In this document: positions 48,601-62,110 of the stretch, piece after piece
How positions within the stretch are numbered: position 1 is the stretch's first letter
Layout: every line of letters begins with the position of its first letter
Origin: Syngnathus acus
Lineage: Eukaryota; Chordata; Actinopteri; Syngnathiformes; Syngnathidae
NCBI RefSeq assembly: GCF_901709675.1
Contig: NC_051095.1
Coordinates: 3,347,956 to 3,411,955, forward strand
Length of the DNA: 64,000 nucleotides
Reading direction: 5' to 3'
Notes under the pieces: model-generated
The model's input: only the letters and a program-made list of their open reading frames with translations
What the model was told of the DNA's origin: nothing
Databases searched by the model: none
Made by a program: the position numbers and the translations under genes

Positions 48601-51600
48601 CGGTATGCAAGCCACCACCTACAATGTATGATCCTTTTGTTTTCTGCGACACAGGAGATGAAAAGAAGAAAAAAAAAAAACACAATTTGTCACAGACACT
48701 TCTGATGAGTTTTGTTAGACCTGAATTGTTTTTTTTTTTTTGGAGGGGGCGGGGTGAATTTGTGTTACTTTGGCCCTATCAGGTGTTAAAATTATGGATG
48801 TTTGATACCACTCTTTTCCACCAGATTGATACCTGCGTGAGTATTCACCACTTTTCACATCTAAAATATCATTTAACACAACCTAGTGAACAAAGACTTT
48901 TGTTTCTAGAGCAGATGATGAGTCGCAAACCACTGCAGTGTAGCGCCAACTAATGCCGAGGAGGACTTAACGTCAGCGTTCGTTTGCCTCAAGTATCGGT
49001 GCTTGGTATCGGCCGTCTCGACGAGTCACGCCGTAAAATAAAGCTGGCATCGGTACTCGGCTATTGTAGTTAAAATCAACCCCAAAGCTGAAGCCTGACA
49101 GCAACATTGACCAGGAAACAGCAATCGATGTCTTTTCGGTTCATTGGTGCGGCTAATATACACAAGGTAAGATGCTTTAAGGCTTTTTATGATTGCACGT
49201 CGGAACAATCTGCAGTTGCTGATGGTGCAGTGTTCCGGCCGAGCTATGCCTGCTACCGGATCTATTAGAAAGAAAAAAAAAAAAAGTGGGAGCTAGCCTT
49301 TCTCCCAACAACAAAACCGGCATGAGTGTTGGTAATGCCAAATAATAAGAAGTGAGTGGAGCGTGAACAGGAGAGATTTTTGGTGAGTGTGGAAATTGAC
49401 AGGTAAGTTGAATGAGGCGAGTCCATGAATGGAAACGTGAGTGTTGGGACAGAAAAGGGAGAAAGAGAGGTGGCAGCGGAGAAGAAAAGGAAAGGAGGTG
49501 AGATGTACACTGACCTGCGAGAGATCGGGGATGTCACCCTGATCTATTCCAACTTCCTGTCGTAGAAAACAAACAAAAAAAGATAGGGAGCAAGGTGGGG
49601 GGGGTGAGGGGAATGGAGGAAAAAGGGGGGCGGGGTCCATGTGAGAAAAATTGTTTTTCATGCGCTAAAAAAAAAATAAAAATAAAAAAAAAAAGACCGC
49701 AGAAATCAACAAATCAAGAATTTGTGACGGCACACTGAGCGGTTGATCGGTGACGGATGGCCAATGCGAGGTGGAGGATGGCATGTGATGAATCGTCTTG
49801 TGATCACACATTGATAGGAAAATAAAAAAAGAAAGGGACACCGACAGCAAATCCATCGGCAGCGGCTCGGACAGATATGTGGACTCTTAAGACACAGATA
49901 TATATATAAAAAAAAAAAAGGACGAAGTCAAGAACTCTTAAAGAAGTCACCATCGGGGCTTCGACATCACTTGGGTGCAGCCTCCAAAGCAGCTCTTACA
50001 TCTAGAAAAGTAAAAACTGAGCTCTCATTTAGGTCAAGCATTAACAAGGAACAACAATTGGACTGATCCGTTTGTCATTTTTGGAATCATCTGCAGCCGA
50101 CATCCCAAAACAATCGCTGCGTTTATCACCGGCCAAAACATATTTGGTCGCTTTGAAGTTTTCATTTTCAAGATGTGAACCTCCCTGAAGTAATAAGCAA
50201 GTTGACGAACGGCGTTCATCCGGAAAATATCAATTTGCCTGGAGACATTTGCAACTTGGAACAAATCATCCGTTTCCTCAAATTTAAATATGTAACCAGA
50301 GTTCCTTTTGCATCATCTTTTTTAATGAGCCGTGGGGAAAGAAAAAAAAAAAGTTTATTCAGGAGACTCCTTGATTATTTCGACTACGGGATTCGTTGGA
50401 GCGGGGTCGGACGTTATGGCCGCTGACTCGCTCGGTTTCACGTCTGTTTGGGGAACAAAGGCGAGGCGGAAAAACAAGAGGGATGATTCGCGGGAATTGG
50501 GCGACAGAGGGCCGTGAGGGCATCCATCTTTGTCAGGATAAGGCACAGAGGGGGACATTAAAAGCCAGACGCCGAGTGTGTTTGCGCATACCTCAGCGAC
50601 TTTGAGGAACTCTGACAGCTTGGTCATCCGGTAGAGAAACTTCTTGTAGATATCCAGAGCGTCTTTACACTGGTTCTTCTTCATGTCAAAGTATTTCTCT
50701 GCAGCAGCAGACAGAAAGGAAAGGGGAGAGAGGCAGCCAGGGGAAAAAAAAAAAAAAAAAAAAAGATGAGAAGCACTCAATGCGTTTTGAAACCTATGCC
50801 GCTGCCATGGCAACCGGCGCTACGCACACGCCGACACCTCTGATCTACCGCGCTGGTGTCTTCGATCATGAGAGCACTTAAGTCAAGGTGAGTGCGGGTA
50901 CCCAAAGGTTGATGACCCCTTCGTTGTAAGCGGCAAACAGCCTGATGGAGTCTTTAAAGAGCAGCATGAAGGCAGAGTTGATCACGCCGTTAGTCAGTTC
51001 GTTTGGGTTGGCCTGCGCAAACAAAAAAAAAAAAAAAAGGGGAGGGTGGGAGAATATCACCTCTCTCACACGTACACACATACCTGGAAATCCAACAGAG
51101 CGTCCAGTTGGTTCTGAATTATAGGCAGCGTCTTAATCAGCTTTTCCGTGTTCATGGTCCGCATCACACCGTCGGTCCTGCACAAAAGACAAACGTTTGG
51201 GTGCAAATTAGGAAAAACCTCGCACAATGAATACATAATGAGCATCCGCCCAGCCATGCGTGCTTTGCAACTGAGAGCTCATTTGAAATTCAGAAAAAGA
51301 AATGATGCCGCTATTGAAGCAGAAGAACTACAGTAGCTCACGTTGACGTGATTACGGTATTCACATAAAGTCACCGGATAGTGGAAAATGAATGTGAAAT
51401 TGAACGCGTCGTTCTTAACGACATGCTTGAGCTGTCAAATTATCTGCTCCGAGTGGCTGGTTGTTAGAAAATATCCCGGCGGGCTTTTTCATGGCACACT
51501 AAAGTGCGCTTCGACGTTGACTTGAACGATAATGAGCTCAGGTCATTTTGCATGGTCTACCCTCTCTTCATCTTGGTGAAGTCCACAGCCACGAGTCTGT

Positions 51601-54600
51601 AGGACATGGCCTTCTCGTTCAGGTAACGGCTGTATCTTCGAATGAAGGTCGACATGTCGTAACCTGGGAGGGAAGCGAGCGAGGAAAACATACTAAGTGG
51701 GCTGCTTGAATGATTTTCATTCATTAGCGATGACGCGAGCGGAAACTTACCTTGCAGGGCTCCCTTATCCAGGAAGTTGGTGAGGTTAAACAAGGTGTTT
51801 CTGGAGGCCAGGTACTGGATGAAACGCTGAAAAGGACAAAAATAGTATTAATAAAATAAAAATAATAAGCTGACAAAGACATTTGATGCAGGATAAATAT
51901 TTTTTAAAAAAAACGTTTGAAGCAGGAAGCTAAATAGTTTTCATTCATTTTCTATTCAAATAATATTTTGATTTTTATTTGTTTCAATCTATGTTTGCGT
52001 ATTCTTGAGCTAATAATAGTAAAAAGGGAAATTACTCAAACGCAACCAAGTGAATTTCTCAACTCCTCTTCCACTGTCATCACATCTGTATTTGTGAATG
52101 CACGCGTCAGTGGAGCTCCACATTTCACCATCTCCATCGAACCCACTTAAAATATTCGGGAGCTTTGCCACTTTGCCGATACCCGTTTTGGCCGCGTCGA
52201 CAAACGCGTTTGCTTCCAGACGTACGTGTTGGATTGAAATCGTTTCCAGAGGCGTTGGAACTGCTTAAAGAGGCATTCATTGGTTTCTTTTTCCTTTTTT
52301 TAGGGGGTTGCCTGCACACTAAGGCTTTGAGGCGAGAAACGGCATTCATGCGAGGATAGAAACTGTTTTCATAGCGGACAATATGCATCAGATTTATTCT
52401 GGCAGTTTAAAGCGCAAAATGTTGCTACTCTAATGTGAATGTGAATGTGCTGGATACACATTTGCCAAGTAGCTTTAAAATATTCAACTCAAAATGTTTT
52501 TCTTCCCCTCATCGCGTCACGGCGAGACTTTCCCCCCAAAAAATCTTAGTTTAAACAAATACTGTGAGGTAACTGCTCCGAAAAATTCACTTTGATAGTT
52601 TGGTTGTTGTTAAAGGAGACGAGATGAAGCAAAGCAGTTAATATGTCAGGTTCAATTACGCGGCGCGCTGGCAGAGGTCGAGCTAATTACAGGACTTAAA
52701 CCGGAAAGAAAGGTGAAGACAAAAGAATGCTCCCGACTGCATTCCGCAAGAAAGGCTTGTTGTAATAGATGACCAGACGCATTCCGGGGAGGGGAAACGC
52801 CATCATTTCACGGAACATTAAACAGTCCCGGAGACCCGCCGCAAATACTGCAGTGGGAGTATGCATTGGGAATTTCATTAAGCCACCACAGCCTCACGAT
52901 AAACATGATTTAAAATTGAAACAGTTTGGCTGGAACCGCATGAGCTGGTTGGCGCTGGCAGAAATGCGAGCAAGTATGCAAGCCAGATTTTTTTTTTTGC
53001 CTTCAAAATGATATCTCGGGATAGATAAACACAACTCTAATCAACTGTGGGCGTTTGATCGGAGTTGATTGTGATGTCAGTGAAGGCATCGCAGCTGATG
53101 GATGACCTTAAGACAGGCAGAGCTCATATTTGGTACAAAAGCTCATTTCCTTTCAGAAATCTTTTCTACAGCGGTGGCACCTTGAGAAATGAGTTCTATT
53201 TTTGTTCTCTGTAAAAGGAAACCCGGCATGCTATAATGAGGCACTTTATAAAAACATACCGCAATGAGATTTTTACTACAGGCTGACGAAGATGCTGGAA
53301 GAGGATAAAGAATATACGCGTGCGAGCGTGGCTACATTGTCCGTCAAAAAGCAATCGGTTAGCTGTCTCGTGTCAGGATTGACTTTATCTGTATCGGACT
53401 GACTGAATAACGCATCCTCCTATCGTGAAAACGGCGAGTGCCTTTTCGAGTGGATCATTTTCCAGTCGAAAAGGTCACGGCTGTAGAGGCTTCATTTTCC
53501 AGACAAAAACAATGACTGTTACAAAAGGCAAAATGAGAGCCCGAGTTTGACCTTAAATAGAATTAAAGTCAATAAAGAAACAAAGCAGAAAAAAAATGTA
53601 GAAAAGGTCAATTATAGTTCTTTCTCCTTTCATGAAGCCAAGTGCTAAATGTGAGCTCCCATTCATTTGTGTTTCTATTATGGTGGCGAGCGGTTCCCTC
53701 CAGCAGAACATGGGCTGGAACTGATTGAGTGGAAATGAGCTCTCACAGTCATTGTTTGGAACTTCCTGCTGGACTGTTTTTGATCCTTTTCTGCACAAAG
53801 GCGCACGCTGATATGGCTCGACGACAAGCCTCGGCTAAGCCCTCCCCAATTTCAATCCGTTTTGTCTTTTATGTACGTACAGTGAAACCGAGACAGTATT
53901 TCATTATAATTTACAATATTTATGATATATAATATAACTTATATAAATGTTATATTATATAATATTTACAATTATTAGAATTTAAATAACATTTTAAATT
54001 GTAGTAGGCCGCATTGTAGTCATAGCTTCTTTCCGAGGGCCGTTATGACTGTCAACCCAAATAAATGTATGAGCACCTCATATTATATCCAGTAAAAGCT
54101 ACAAAACAAACTGACAAATAACTCGTTTTCAAATCATACAAGTAAAAATTGGTCAAATGTTTAAAAAAAGATATTAAAAGTGAAGACAATTTGTAATTCT
54201 AGTAATGACACCCGAATTTGATGCACAATTTGTCTTCGCGGGCCACATCAAATGATGTGGCGGGCCGTATCTGGCCCCCGGGCCTTGAGTTTGACACCTG
54301 TGCTTTAGATATTAGTGGCTGAGTGTTGAGTTATTTAGAGGGGACAGCAAATTTACAATGCTACAACAACTAGATTCTAGTAAAGCATCATTTCTCCAGA
54401 GTTGTCGCCCGAAAAGATCAAATCTAACACTCCGTGTTTGACAGCACGGTCACATAAAGCCAGCCGAATGTTTTCAATTAAAATTGAAAACCCTTCTTGA
54501 CTTTACACAATGCCAAGCCAGAGTTGCGCGGTCTATTGACCCCAATTCCTCGGCTTGTAATTTTACGGCCGGATTTCTTTCAGCTGTGATGTAAAATGGC

Positions 54601-57600
54601 TGGTGTGGCCATGGGGGAGAGGGACACCTGGCCCCCGAGCTGGCGTCAGCACAACCGTCCCGACGGGCCTGATGAATGCACGCTCGGCGATAACGTGCAA
54701 CCGACTGAAAGTTGCCGGCGCTCCTTGCGATTACGCCGCAGTTGGCGCAGCTCATAATTGAATTAAAAAAGGATTGCACATCCAAAAATTCAACACGACT
54801 GAATGTTATTGTCAGTCAAAACTTCTGACGGAAACGAGTCAGATAAGGCAACCCACTGGGGGAAGACGTGTCGAGAAATTCCCGCAGCTCCGCGCTGACC
54901 TACTTAGCAGCGCTTTGGTTGAAGAAAAATGTTGCACGAATTTGAACAGCTTGTGCAAACATTTAACACAACGACGCGATGAACTAGTGTCTCTGGATGG
55001 TATTTATAGTCTTGACTTGAGCGCCGACCCGAGGGTGCTATTTGATTGGACCGCTAATTCGGGGCATCTGTTGAAACAACTTCAATGCGGAGAGAGCTCC
55101 ATAAGGTAAAGGTTGCTTGATATTACAAAACAAGAACAAAATCTCACACCAAGTTCTTCCGCTTTTTAGAGTACGTTGACGCAATAATCGACAAAAGGGA
55201 ACTTTGCTTCTTGTCAAAAGATCCGAGAGGAGAAAAAAAAAGCAGGCCTTTTTGATTGCCATGTTTTCCATCTTGACTGTTCGGTTTCTTTTGTTAAAGC
55301 TGACTGAGTAAAATTGACCACACCCCCCCCCCCAAAAATCTTATTTTCATTCTTGTCTGAAACCACAACTTGGGCTTTCAAATTACATACTGTCAAACAC
55401 GTGATTTTATCTGCCCCAAAACGTGATTCCAAACATACCAAGGCTGCTTGGAATACAATTGTTGGACTCAAAAAAGCTTTCAGATGTCACTCCTGTTTAA
55501 TCCGTCTATGAATTACGTCGATTTACAATGTTTGACCCTGAGTGGCAAAAATGCGGCATTTGTATACATCTGTCATCCAATTGATGCAGTGAAAAATAAT
55601 GATGAGAATGTGTCATTAAGCTGCGCGTGTGTGTGTGTCCTACCTCGTTGCCATACATCATGATGTGGTGCGTGGTGATAAGGGCCTTAAAGACCACCAC
55701 CCAGCTGGAGTTGGCCGTGCGCTCGAACAGCGTGTCCGCCAACTGGGGAATGTTGACGTTCATCTCATTGGTGCAGTGGATCAAATCTGTGCACAACAAC
55801 CACAGCAGCAAACAAAGAGGTCAGGAGGAAAAAAACAAAAAAAACAGGCAGACTGTTTTGCACACACATAAATAGAGGCTGGGGGCGATGTTTTGAGGAC
55901 ATAAAAAAGAACATATCAGCAGAATTGATGGAAACGCTCATCAATCATGAAATGTGGTGAGAACAGATAGCTGCATTTTGTTTCATTGCCTTTGGGCCCA
56001 GGAGACTCCGCCTCCTTATGAGCAGCCAGTTCCTATACCTGGCAACAGCGGAAAGAGCTTCTCGGGGAGGGGTCGTCCCGCCGGCTACTTCATCATCATA
56101 ATCGCCCACATGCTTCATTCGGCTCGGCTCGGCCCATTCTCCCCGTATCCTTCACTTGCACGTAATGGCAGCGTCTGCATTGTATAAGATGACACCTCTC
56201 CCGCCGCCTGCCTTAGCGGGCTATTTAGCCGATACAAACGAGGTATCTAGCAGCTCATTTAGAAGAGCCGAATCACAATCTAAATGACGGGAGTGTTTCG
56301 TGTGTCACATTGTCCGTAACAAATGGCTCTGAAACGGACTACTCGGAATATAAATTAGCATCGCACGATTTAACTGTCATAAAAAAAGTACATTGTCGTC
56401 AAAAGCAATATCGCTTTTTTTTTTTTTTTTAGAAAAGAATATCTTTCCAAATCAGAGTGTGAATTATTTTGTGATTAGTGAGACAAGGCGATAAGTAAAT
56501 ACTGTTTGTAGCGCAGTCGAGAGCACAGTTGCCTGGCAATAATCGTTTAAAATGCAATCGAATAAGAAGACGACACACTGTTTACGTGCTTGTATTCACA
56601 CACATACTAGAGGTGTTAAAATTAATCGATTCATCCAAAACAGATTATCAAATTAATCAGCTTGTATTTTAATAATCGAGTGATCGTTTAGAGACATTTT
56701 TTGAACTTGCGCACGAGTGTGATCATGTAAAGAGGCAACGTGTGCTGGCCGAGTGGAAAGCACGAGGTGCCGCTGATCCCGGAGCTGAGCCAGAGAGATG
56801 GCGAGGGAGGAAGCGCCAAGACCAAGTGCGTCGAAAACAAAGACGGGAGAACTTGAACGGCGGACACAAAATGAAAAAGGTGAGCACATAAAAGGAAAGG
56901 CGATAAGGAGGATAAAGAGGCGAGCAGCTCAATAATCATAAATAAGATCCTTCCCCGACGCCAATCCTGCTCTGACCTGGCAACCGGGATAAACCGCCGA
57001 GAGGTTGGGCGGTACATTTTAAGACGAGATGCGGTGGAGATTGTGATTCGATTCCTAACGAGATGTGAGGGCCATTGTTATCGCTCATCTTTGACCTTGG
57101 TGGCCTTTGATTGAGACACAATAGACCAGAGACTTCCTGGCACCAAGTGACACGTGTTTATGTGTGTGGGTCAGCTCCTCTCAGAATCAAGCGTTAACTG
57201 GTACTCCCAAAGTTCCCGAATAACAGATTCACCTCAATCTTATGACTGAGACCATTTTGAGATTTCTAGTCCAATCGCAGAATCTTCAAATACTCTCTCG
57301 GGTGCACAGTGGAGGGTGAAGAGCTAAGAATTAACACCTGGCAGCCTTTGCACCTTGCCTGGCACTCGGCTCCCCATCGCTCGGGTAGACTGAAAGGAGC
57401 GCTTTTATTCATCCGGTCGTCTTGACAGTAAGGACTGAAGTGGTGTGAAGAAGGGTGAGGCCGCTGTGAAGCTGAGAAAACCCACTGCAGTCTTTTTTTT
57501 TTTTTTTGCCGCACACACAAAGACACCGACAGATTTTTCTGCTGCATCCAATTGCTTCGATGTCAGGTTTGAGGAGAGAAGCCTTTTCCTTTTCACGGAA

Positions 57601-60600
57601 AGGAACAACAGATGAAGAGGGTTAAAATGGGAGCACGTTTGTTTATAGTCAGGTCGACGGACAGATGGAGAGGGGGGGGATTTATGAAATTAACACGAAA
57701 GAAGCCGAAAGGAAGGTAAGGCGGTGTCACCAGAAGTTTGCCTATTAATAGATGAGTTGGAGCGCTGTTGTTTTAATTCCACCCAGGAGGGCTTGAACAA
57801 AAAGCAAGTTCTCGTCACAGATATAAATACAGACTCCCTCTTGCGTCGGGGCATCTCTGTGTATGATCAACCGGAGTGCGTCACAGCATCCAGCCGACGA
57901 GATGCGCATAGGTAGAATCGAGCCAACGAAACAAGCAGCTGAACCCTGAGAGGAACGCGGCTATAAATACCCGCACAGAACCATGGAATATTTGCAAACA
58001 TAGCGAGAGCCAAGCCCGCATGTGTGATGTATACCAGGCGATCCAAATAGCTTGGACTTCCAGTTGACTGAAACTGGCACAGCGAGCAGCAAGAAGCCTC
58101 CTTTCCGGGCCGGGAGTCGAAAGTGGGCCTATCTTTAGTCCGCAGCCAGGGAGGGGCAAGCCCTGCTCTGTTTGGATAGCATTCAACTCACCTCAAGTAG
58201 ACATCATTTTGGGCTAGCTTGCTGTCAGGGATGGCAATCTATGCAAAATGGCCTGGAAGTCATGTATTGTGTGATTAAAAAAAAAAAAAAACTGAAGCAA
58301 AGTAACGGTTGTTTGAAAGATGATAATCACCATAATAGCCATGCTAATTTGCCCTAGCTCGTAAATTGTGTTTCACGTGCTATGTTAGCATTAACCTAAT
58401 AGAATTGTGTTTCTGTGCAATTTGAGCGAACGTTTAAATATGTATTTAAAGAAGTAATGTTTCATTCATTTTCTTGCTGAACTCATTCCCTGCCATCCCT
58501 GCAAAAATGGATCTTAGAGGTCAATAGAGGTCAATGAACGTTACGGTCTAAAAAGTAAAACAACAACTGCGAGTGGTAAATCGTTCAAATGTTTTTCAAA
58601 GATCAACGGACCTTGCGCCTCATTTTCTCAAACAAGCCACACAAACAGATCGCCGACAGCCATTGTCGTCCACTTTCCCTTGACAAAATCTCCAGGAGCG
58701 ACGACTGACTGGAATACTTTAAAAAATGTCTTTCACACAATCCAAGCTAGCAAAGGTTAAAGATGTTGTGAACAAACCCGCAATATTGCTACCATGATCC
58801 CCATTCAGGTTCCCTCGCCAACTTAGTCCATTTAACGCCAGCCGACTGCCTACGTTGCTGCCATGACAACAGAGTGCTGGTGGAAGGAAAACCAGCCTTG
58901 ACTTTAAATGTCACAATTCTTCTGTAACCGCTGCGAGATGGCGAAACCACGGCTCACAACAACAATTTAGCTGCTCCTCAGACGACGGACCCGATGCAGT
59001 TCACCCTCCTCCGGAGTCTGGTTGACTTTTATAGAGTTCACGTGATGGAGGGACTTGCCGCTGACATCCACCCGGCGATTAGTTAAAGTGATGGACAATC
59101 GTGAATTCAACCATTTATACGTATACTCGGGGAACGACATCAAACATGTATTTATTTTTTTAATACAATGCAAAAAGCTAATTTGCATAAAAATGACCAT
59201 TCAGGGATGACACAAAACTGCCGAACAAGAACATTAAATATAAGAACTCATTTCGTACTTGTTTTTCTTCACCAAAACAATCAACTCATTCAATACAGTA
59301 TTATTGAGGTACTCCATAAAAAAACACTAAGTCGACTCAGGTTGCAGTAAAGGCCAGTGAAAGTTGTCTGATTGGGTGGTCAGTGCAAAAGACAACTTTT
59401 AACTTCCAGGTGAAGGCCTGGGAACCAAATACAGCACGCAGTCCGCTACCGGGGACATGAGGTGGACTTTCCCAAATGGTGTCGAGAAGTGGCTTCAAAT
59501 TGTTCTTTCTTTTCACAAGTGGTGAATGAATGTCACACTTACTGCCGGTTGCTGCTCTTGAAAGGCTTCTGGCGGAGACGCAAATATGCCAGTGAGATCA
59601 TTCCCAGCTTACCGTCAGATTTTTATTTATTTTTTAGCCCAGGGAACAAAAGTTGTATGTTTGTCTCTGTGAATGGAAGCTACACAAATATTTGCTTTCT
59701 CCAACTTTCTGAAGCATCACGGCTGCACCGTGTGAGCAAATGTCTTTGTTTCATTTCCTCTCACCACTTTTCAGGAAAACCACATCCTGCCACTAGTTCC
59801 TTAAACGCGCCAGCTACGTGATAACTCCCATGGGGTGCCGGCGTCAAAGCTCTGCGGTGCTTGGCGGAGGTCAACGTCGGGCGGGCGGGCGGGCACTGCG
59901 CTCAAGGTGTTTATTGTCAGTGTGGCCCGGCAACCACATCTCAGGAGGTGCAAGTTTTGACGGAGCAACCTGGCCGCACTGGCGACATCGATCTGGATGT
60001 TTTTTTTCTTCTTCTCGCCAGACTCTCGTCACTTGGCGTGAGCGGCAATGCAGTTGACACAGGGTTTGTCGCACTCACAGAGAAATCAATGGCGGACAAT
60101 TATTAAGCTGAAGGTGGCGTTTGGGCTGCAAAGGTCGGGACAGGTTCAGACAGGACTTCCACTTGACACTGCAACACTTCTCCCTTCTCTGCATTGTGTT
60201 GATGAAGTTAAACTATGACAGTATTTTTGTTCTTGGCTGCTTGTTGTGTTTTTTTTAAGTCAGGTTGTTGGGGAAATTCAAAAATCATGCAGAAATTTAC
60301 TGCCCCCCCCCCCCCCCAGTAGTCAATTTTAAATGGCTTTTTTTGTATCAATGTGACAAGTGGCTGCCATCTTTGTGGAATTTTCTACAACCTCGAATCC
60401 TTTGTACCGTAATTTTCGGAGTATAAGTCGCACCAGCCATAAAATGCCCAGAAAAGTGAAAAAAACCATATATATGTATATAAGTCGCTCCTGAGTATAA
60501 GTCGCCCCCCCACCCAAACTATGAAAAAAAACGCGACTTATAGTCCGAAAATTACGGTAAATAAATTCACATAAAAGCAATTTACTCCTACAAATTACCT

Positions 60601-61242
60601 GTTGAATTTGTGCTATTTCAGTCAAGTTTGTGACATCTCTGATGGACCCTTTTAAATTTCGGTCCCTACAAACTTATTGGTGTATATTTTAAATTGAAAC
60701 TTGCCATCGTTAAGGTTTCAATGTTTCATTCCAATTCGAAGGTATTTTTTGACCCGATTTTCTGTAGGTAATAAGATAAAAAAACGTTTTTCCTCCATCC
60801 ACATAGAGTTCACCTCTTTGAGAGCCCATCATTTAATTTTCAAAATTCCTGTTACTCTATACTCAGGTTGAACCAGTTTGACCAACTGCCATTTTTGAGA
60901 AATCTTATCAGATTGTCATGTCACTTTTACAATATAATTCAAGTCAGAGTGACAACTTGAAGCAAGCACACTCGACCTCTAATGTTGTCCTACACTGAGT
61001 CGGATTTTCATCGTGTGGGTTGGAATTTACTTCCCAACTTTCTGAATGGAAAGCAGCGACCTCGTCAGAGCTGAAGATTTGTGATGATGACTAGAAGAGG
61101 AGATGCACTCACAGTCAAGATGTTTCTTCTTGGGTCCGCTCACTTCGTGCGTGGTGGCCTTGCACACCGCCTTGCTGATCGCCGATCCGGTCATGCTGTG
61201 CTGAGCTGCAGCGATCCGGTCGGTGATCGATTGGCCAGACAT
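41495..61242 (-). CDS. picalm: Phosphatidylinositol-binding clathrin assembly protein
   Basis: Endocytic adaptor that links PIP2 membranes, clathrin and R-SNAREs. Twenty exons: 61242-61113, 55786-55644, 51826-51751, 51663-51561, 51177-51084, 51012-50902, 50696-50592, 49556-49515, 47741-47656, 47588-47465, 46813-46674, 45941-45841, 45351-45244, 43205-43065, 42984-42954, 42891-42759, 42367-42344, 41892-41836, 41769-41653, 41509-41495; 626 aa. The ANTH domain fills about residues 1-285 and keeps the lipid motif K28, K38, K40, H41 (GPKKKHLD). The tail has DLFDLQ clathrin/AP2-type motifs, [29 protein letters not shown] and NPF in RPTNPFAAM, ending QMQFM. These tail motifs, mainly the PVLRPTNPF and QFM end, fit picalm rather than SNAP91. 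Joining exon 6 to 7 needs a shifted acceptor (see findings). Confidence 0.95.
42344..42367 (-). CDS. picalm: 24-nt picalm microexon
   Basis: Eight in-frame codons (NGMFYASY) with good acceptor (CTGTCGCAG) and donor (GTAAGTAC). Being phase 0 on both sides it can be skipped without a frame change, so it is a likely cassette exon in the Pro/Met-rich tail. Confidence 0.7.
45656..45686 (+). repeat. 31-base poly(G) run
   Basis: Uninterrupted G run in a picalm intron (poly(C) in the transcript), 155 bp from the 45941-45841 exon. Length may be inexact in the assembly. Confidence 0.8.
46280..46296 (+). promoter_or_regulatory. CTCF-like motif in picalm intron
   Basis: Plus strand GCCACAAGGTGGCGCTA fits the CTCF core; opposite orientation to the sites at 13527, 14211 and 34681. 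Confidence 0.45.
48793..49070. repeat. Dispersed repeat copy B (shared with 7.54-7.83 kb)
   Basis: In a picalm intron. Same order of landmarks as copy A: GGATGTTTGATACCA, GAGTATTCACCAC, CTGCAGTGTAGCGCCAACTA, AGGACTTA, TATCGG words. Confidence 0.6.
51827..55643 (-). other. picalm: picalm intron 2
   Basis: 3.8-kb intron. It has a dispersed-repeat core at 53300-53316 (AGAGGATAAAGAATATAC) and a truncated hAT-like element at about 54001-54300. No further gene or RNA recognised. Confidence 0.6.
54001..54300 (-). mobile_element. hAT-like element, one terminus preserved
   Basis: Read on the minus strand it begins CAGGTGTCAAACTCAAGG at 54300 and continues with GGCCCGGGGGCCAGAT and GGCCCGC, a widely dispersed vertebrate hAT terminus. 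A matching second end was not found on the left, so it is probably truncated or decayed. Confidence 0.65.
55787..61112 (-). other. picalm: picalm intron 1
   Basis: 5.3-kb first intron. It contains a hAT-like fragment at about 56608-56702 (GAGGTGTTAAAATTAATCGA), a palindromic MITE at 60405-60559 and a poly(C) run at 60303-60318. No independent gene seen. Confidence 0.6.
60405..60559. mobile_element. Palindromic MITE with 27-bp inverted ends
   Basis: Terminal repeats start TACCGTAATTTTCGGA and TACCGTAATTTTCGGA on opposite strands and agree in 26 of 27 bases through TATAAGTCGC. An internal TATAAGTCGC word repeats twice more, so the whole 155 bp can fold. Superfamily unsure; TA at both borders would suit a TA-duplicating element. 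Confidence 0.8.
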
Positions 61243-61499
61243 GACGTCTCCTCGGCTTTGCTTCTGTGCCTTTCTGCACTGGTTCAGCTCAAACAAAAAA
61301 AAAAAAAAGAAAGAAAAAAAGGCGCACAACGATCCTATCAGTGGGTCGACTCCCGGCGGCGGGGGGATACTTGAACGTGACTTCGCTGTTAAGTCAACGG
61401 TAAAGGTTTTTTTTTTTTTTTTTTTTTTTTGAAAGGGTGGTGTTGGTGATGTTCTGCTTTCTCTAAACCTACGACACTATTCTAAGCTAGTCTGTGTTA

Positions 61500-62110
61500 G
61501 CTCATGTTTCCGCTGCGATCCTCCAGCCAAAAGAGAGTCCCGCTGTGGGATTTGCCACCAGTGGAAATAACTTTGTGGGCATAAATAAACATAGCTTACT
61601 GACCGCTATGTCGCACGGACGATGTTATGGTTTCACGCTGGACACCTTAGGGGGGGGGGAAACGTGAACAATCCGTGTGAAATCACCTCCAAAAAAAGAA
61701 AAAAAAAAAAAAAAAACAGTCGCCCTCTGCAGATCTTTTTTTAGTTCCTCCTTCTTCCACGTCAACTTGTTAGCTCGTTAGCTTCTAAAAGTGCAAGTCA
61801 ACTTCTTCTTCGGGCAAAAGATGTCACGCAGAACCGACAAGGGCATTGCTAGAACTTGTAAAAATCACACGGAGGGGGGGGGAAAGGGGGGCACGCGGTG
61901 ACAGGTGATGTCTCAGTCGGGGGGAGTGGGCGCGAGGGGCGGAGGGTGTTAGCCGAAAAAAAGAGGCTACCGACATTAGCTTGGAAAAAGAGTTGAACCG
62001 GCCGAAAGGTTAAGTTATAAAAAATGACAACCGCTGGTCCTTCGTCGCTCGCCTTGGCTTTCTTTTCGCGCTGTCCACGTTATTGACTATCGCTGTCCCG
62101 CAACGTGGAG
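61500..62110 (-). promoter_or_regulatory. picalm: Putative picalm promoter / 5' region
   Basis: Upstream of the picalm start codon, with locally raised CpG content, a GC box GGGGCGG (61936-61942) and no TATA box. The CTCF-like CTGCAGAGGGCGAC on the minus strand is at 61720-61733. Transcription start not visible. Confidence 0.35.

Noticed and set aside
41495-61242. SNAP91 (AP180) instead of picalm
   Set aside because: The N-terminal domain is shared, but the short tail with [20 protein letters not shown] and a QFM end is picalm-like, and AP180 is much longer.
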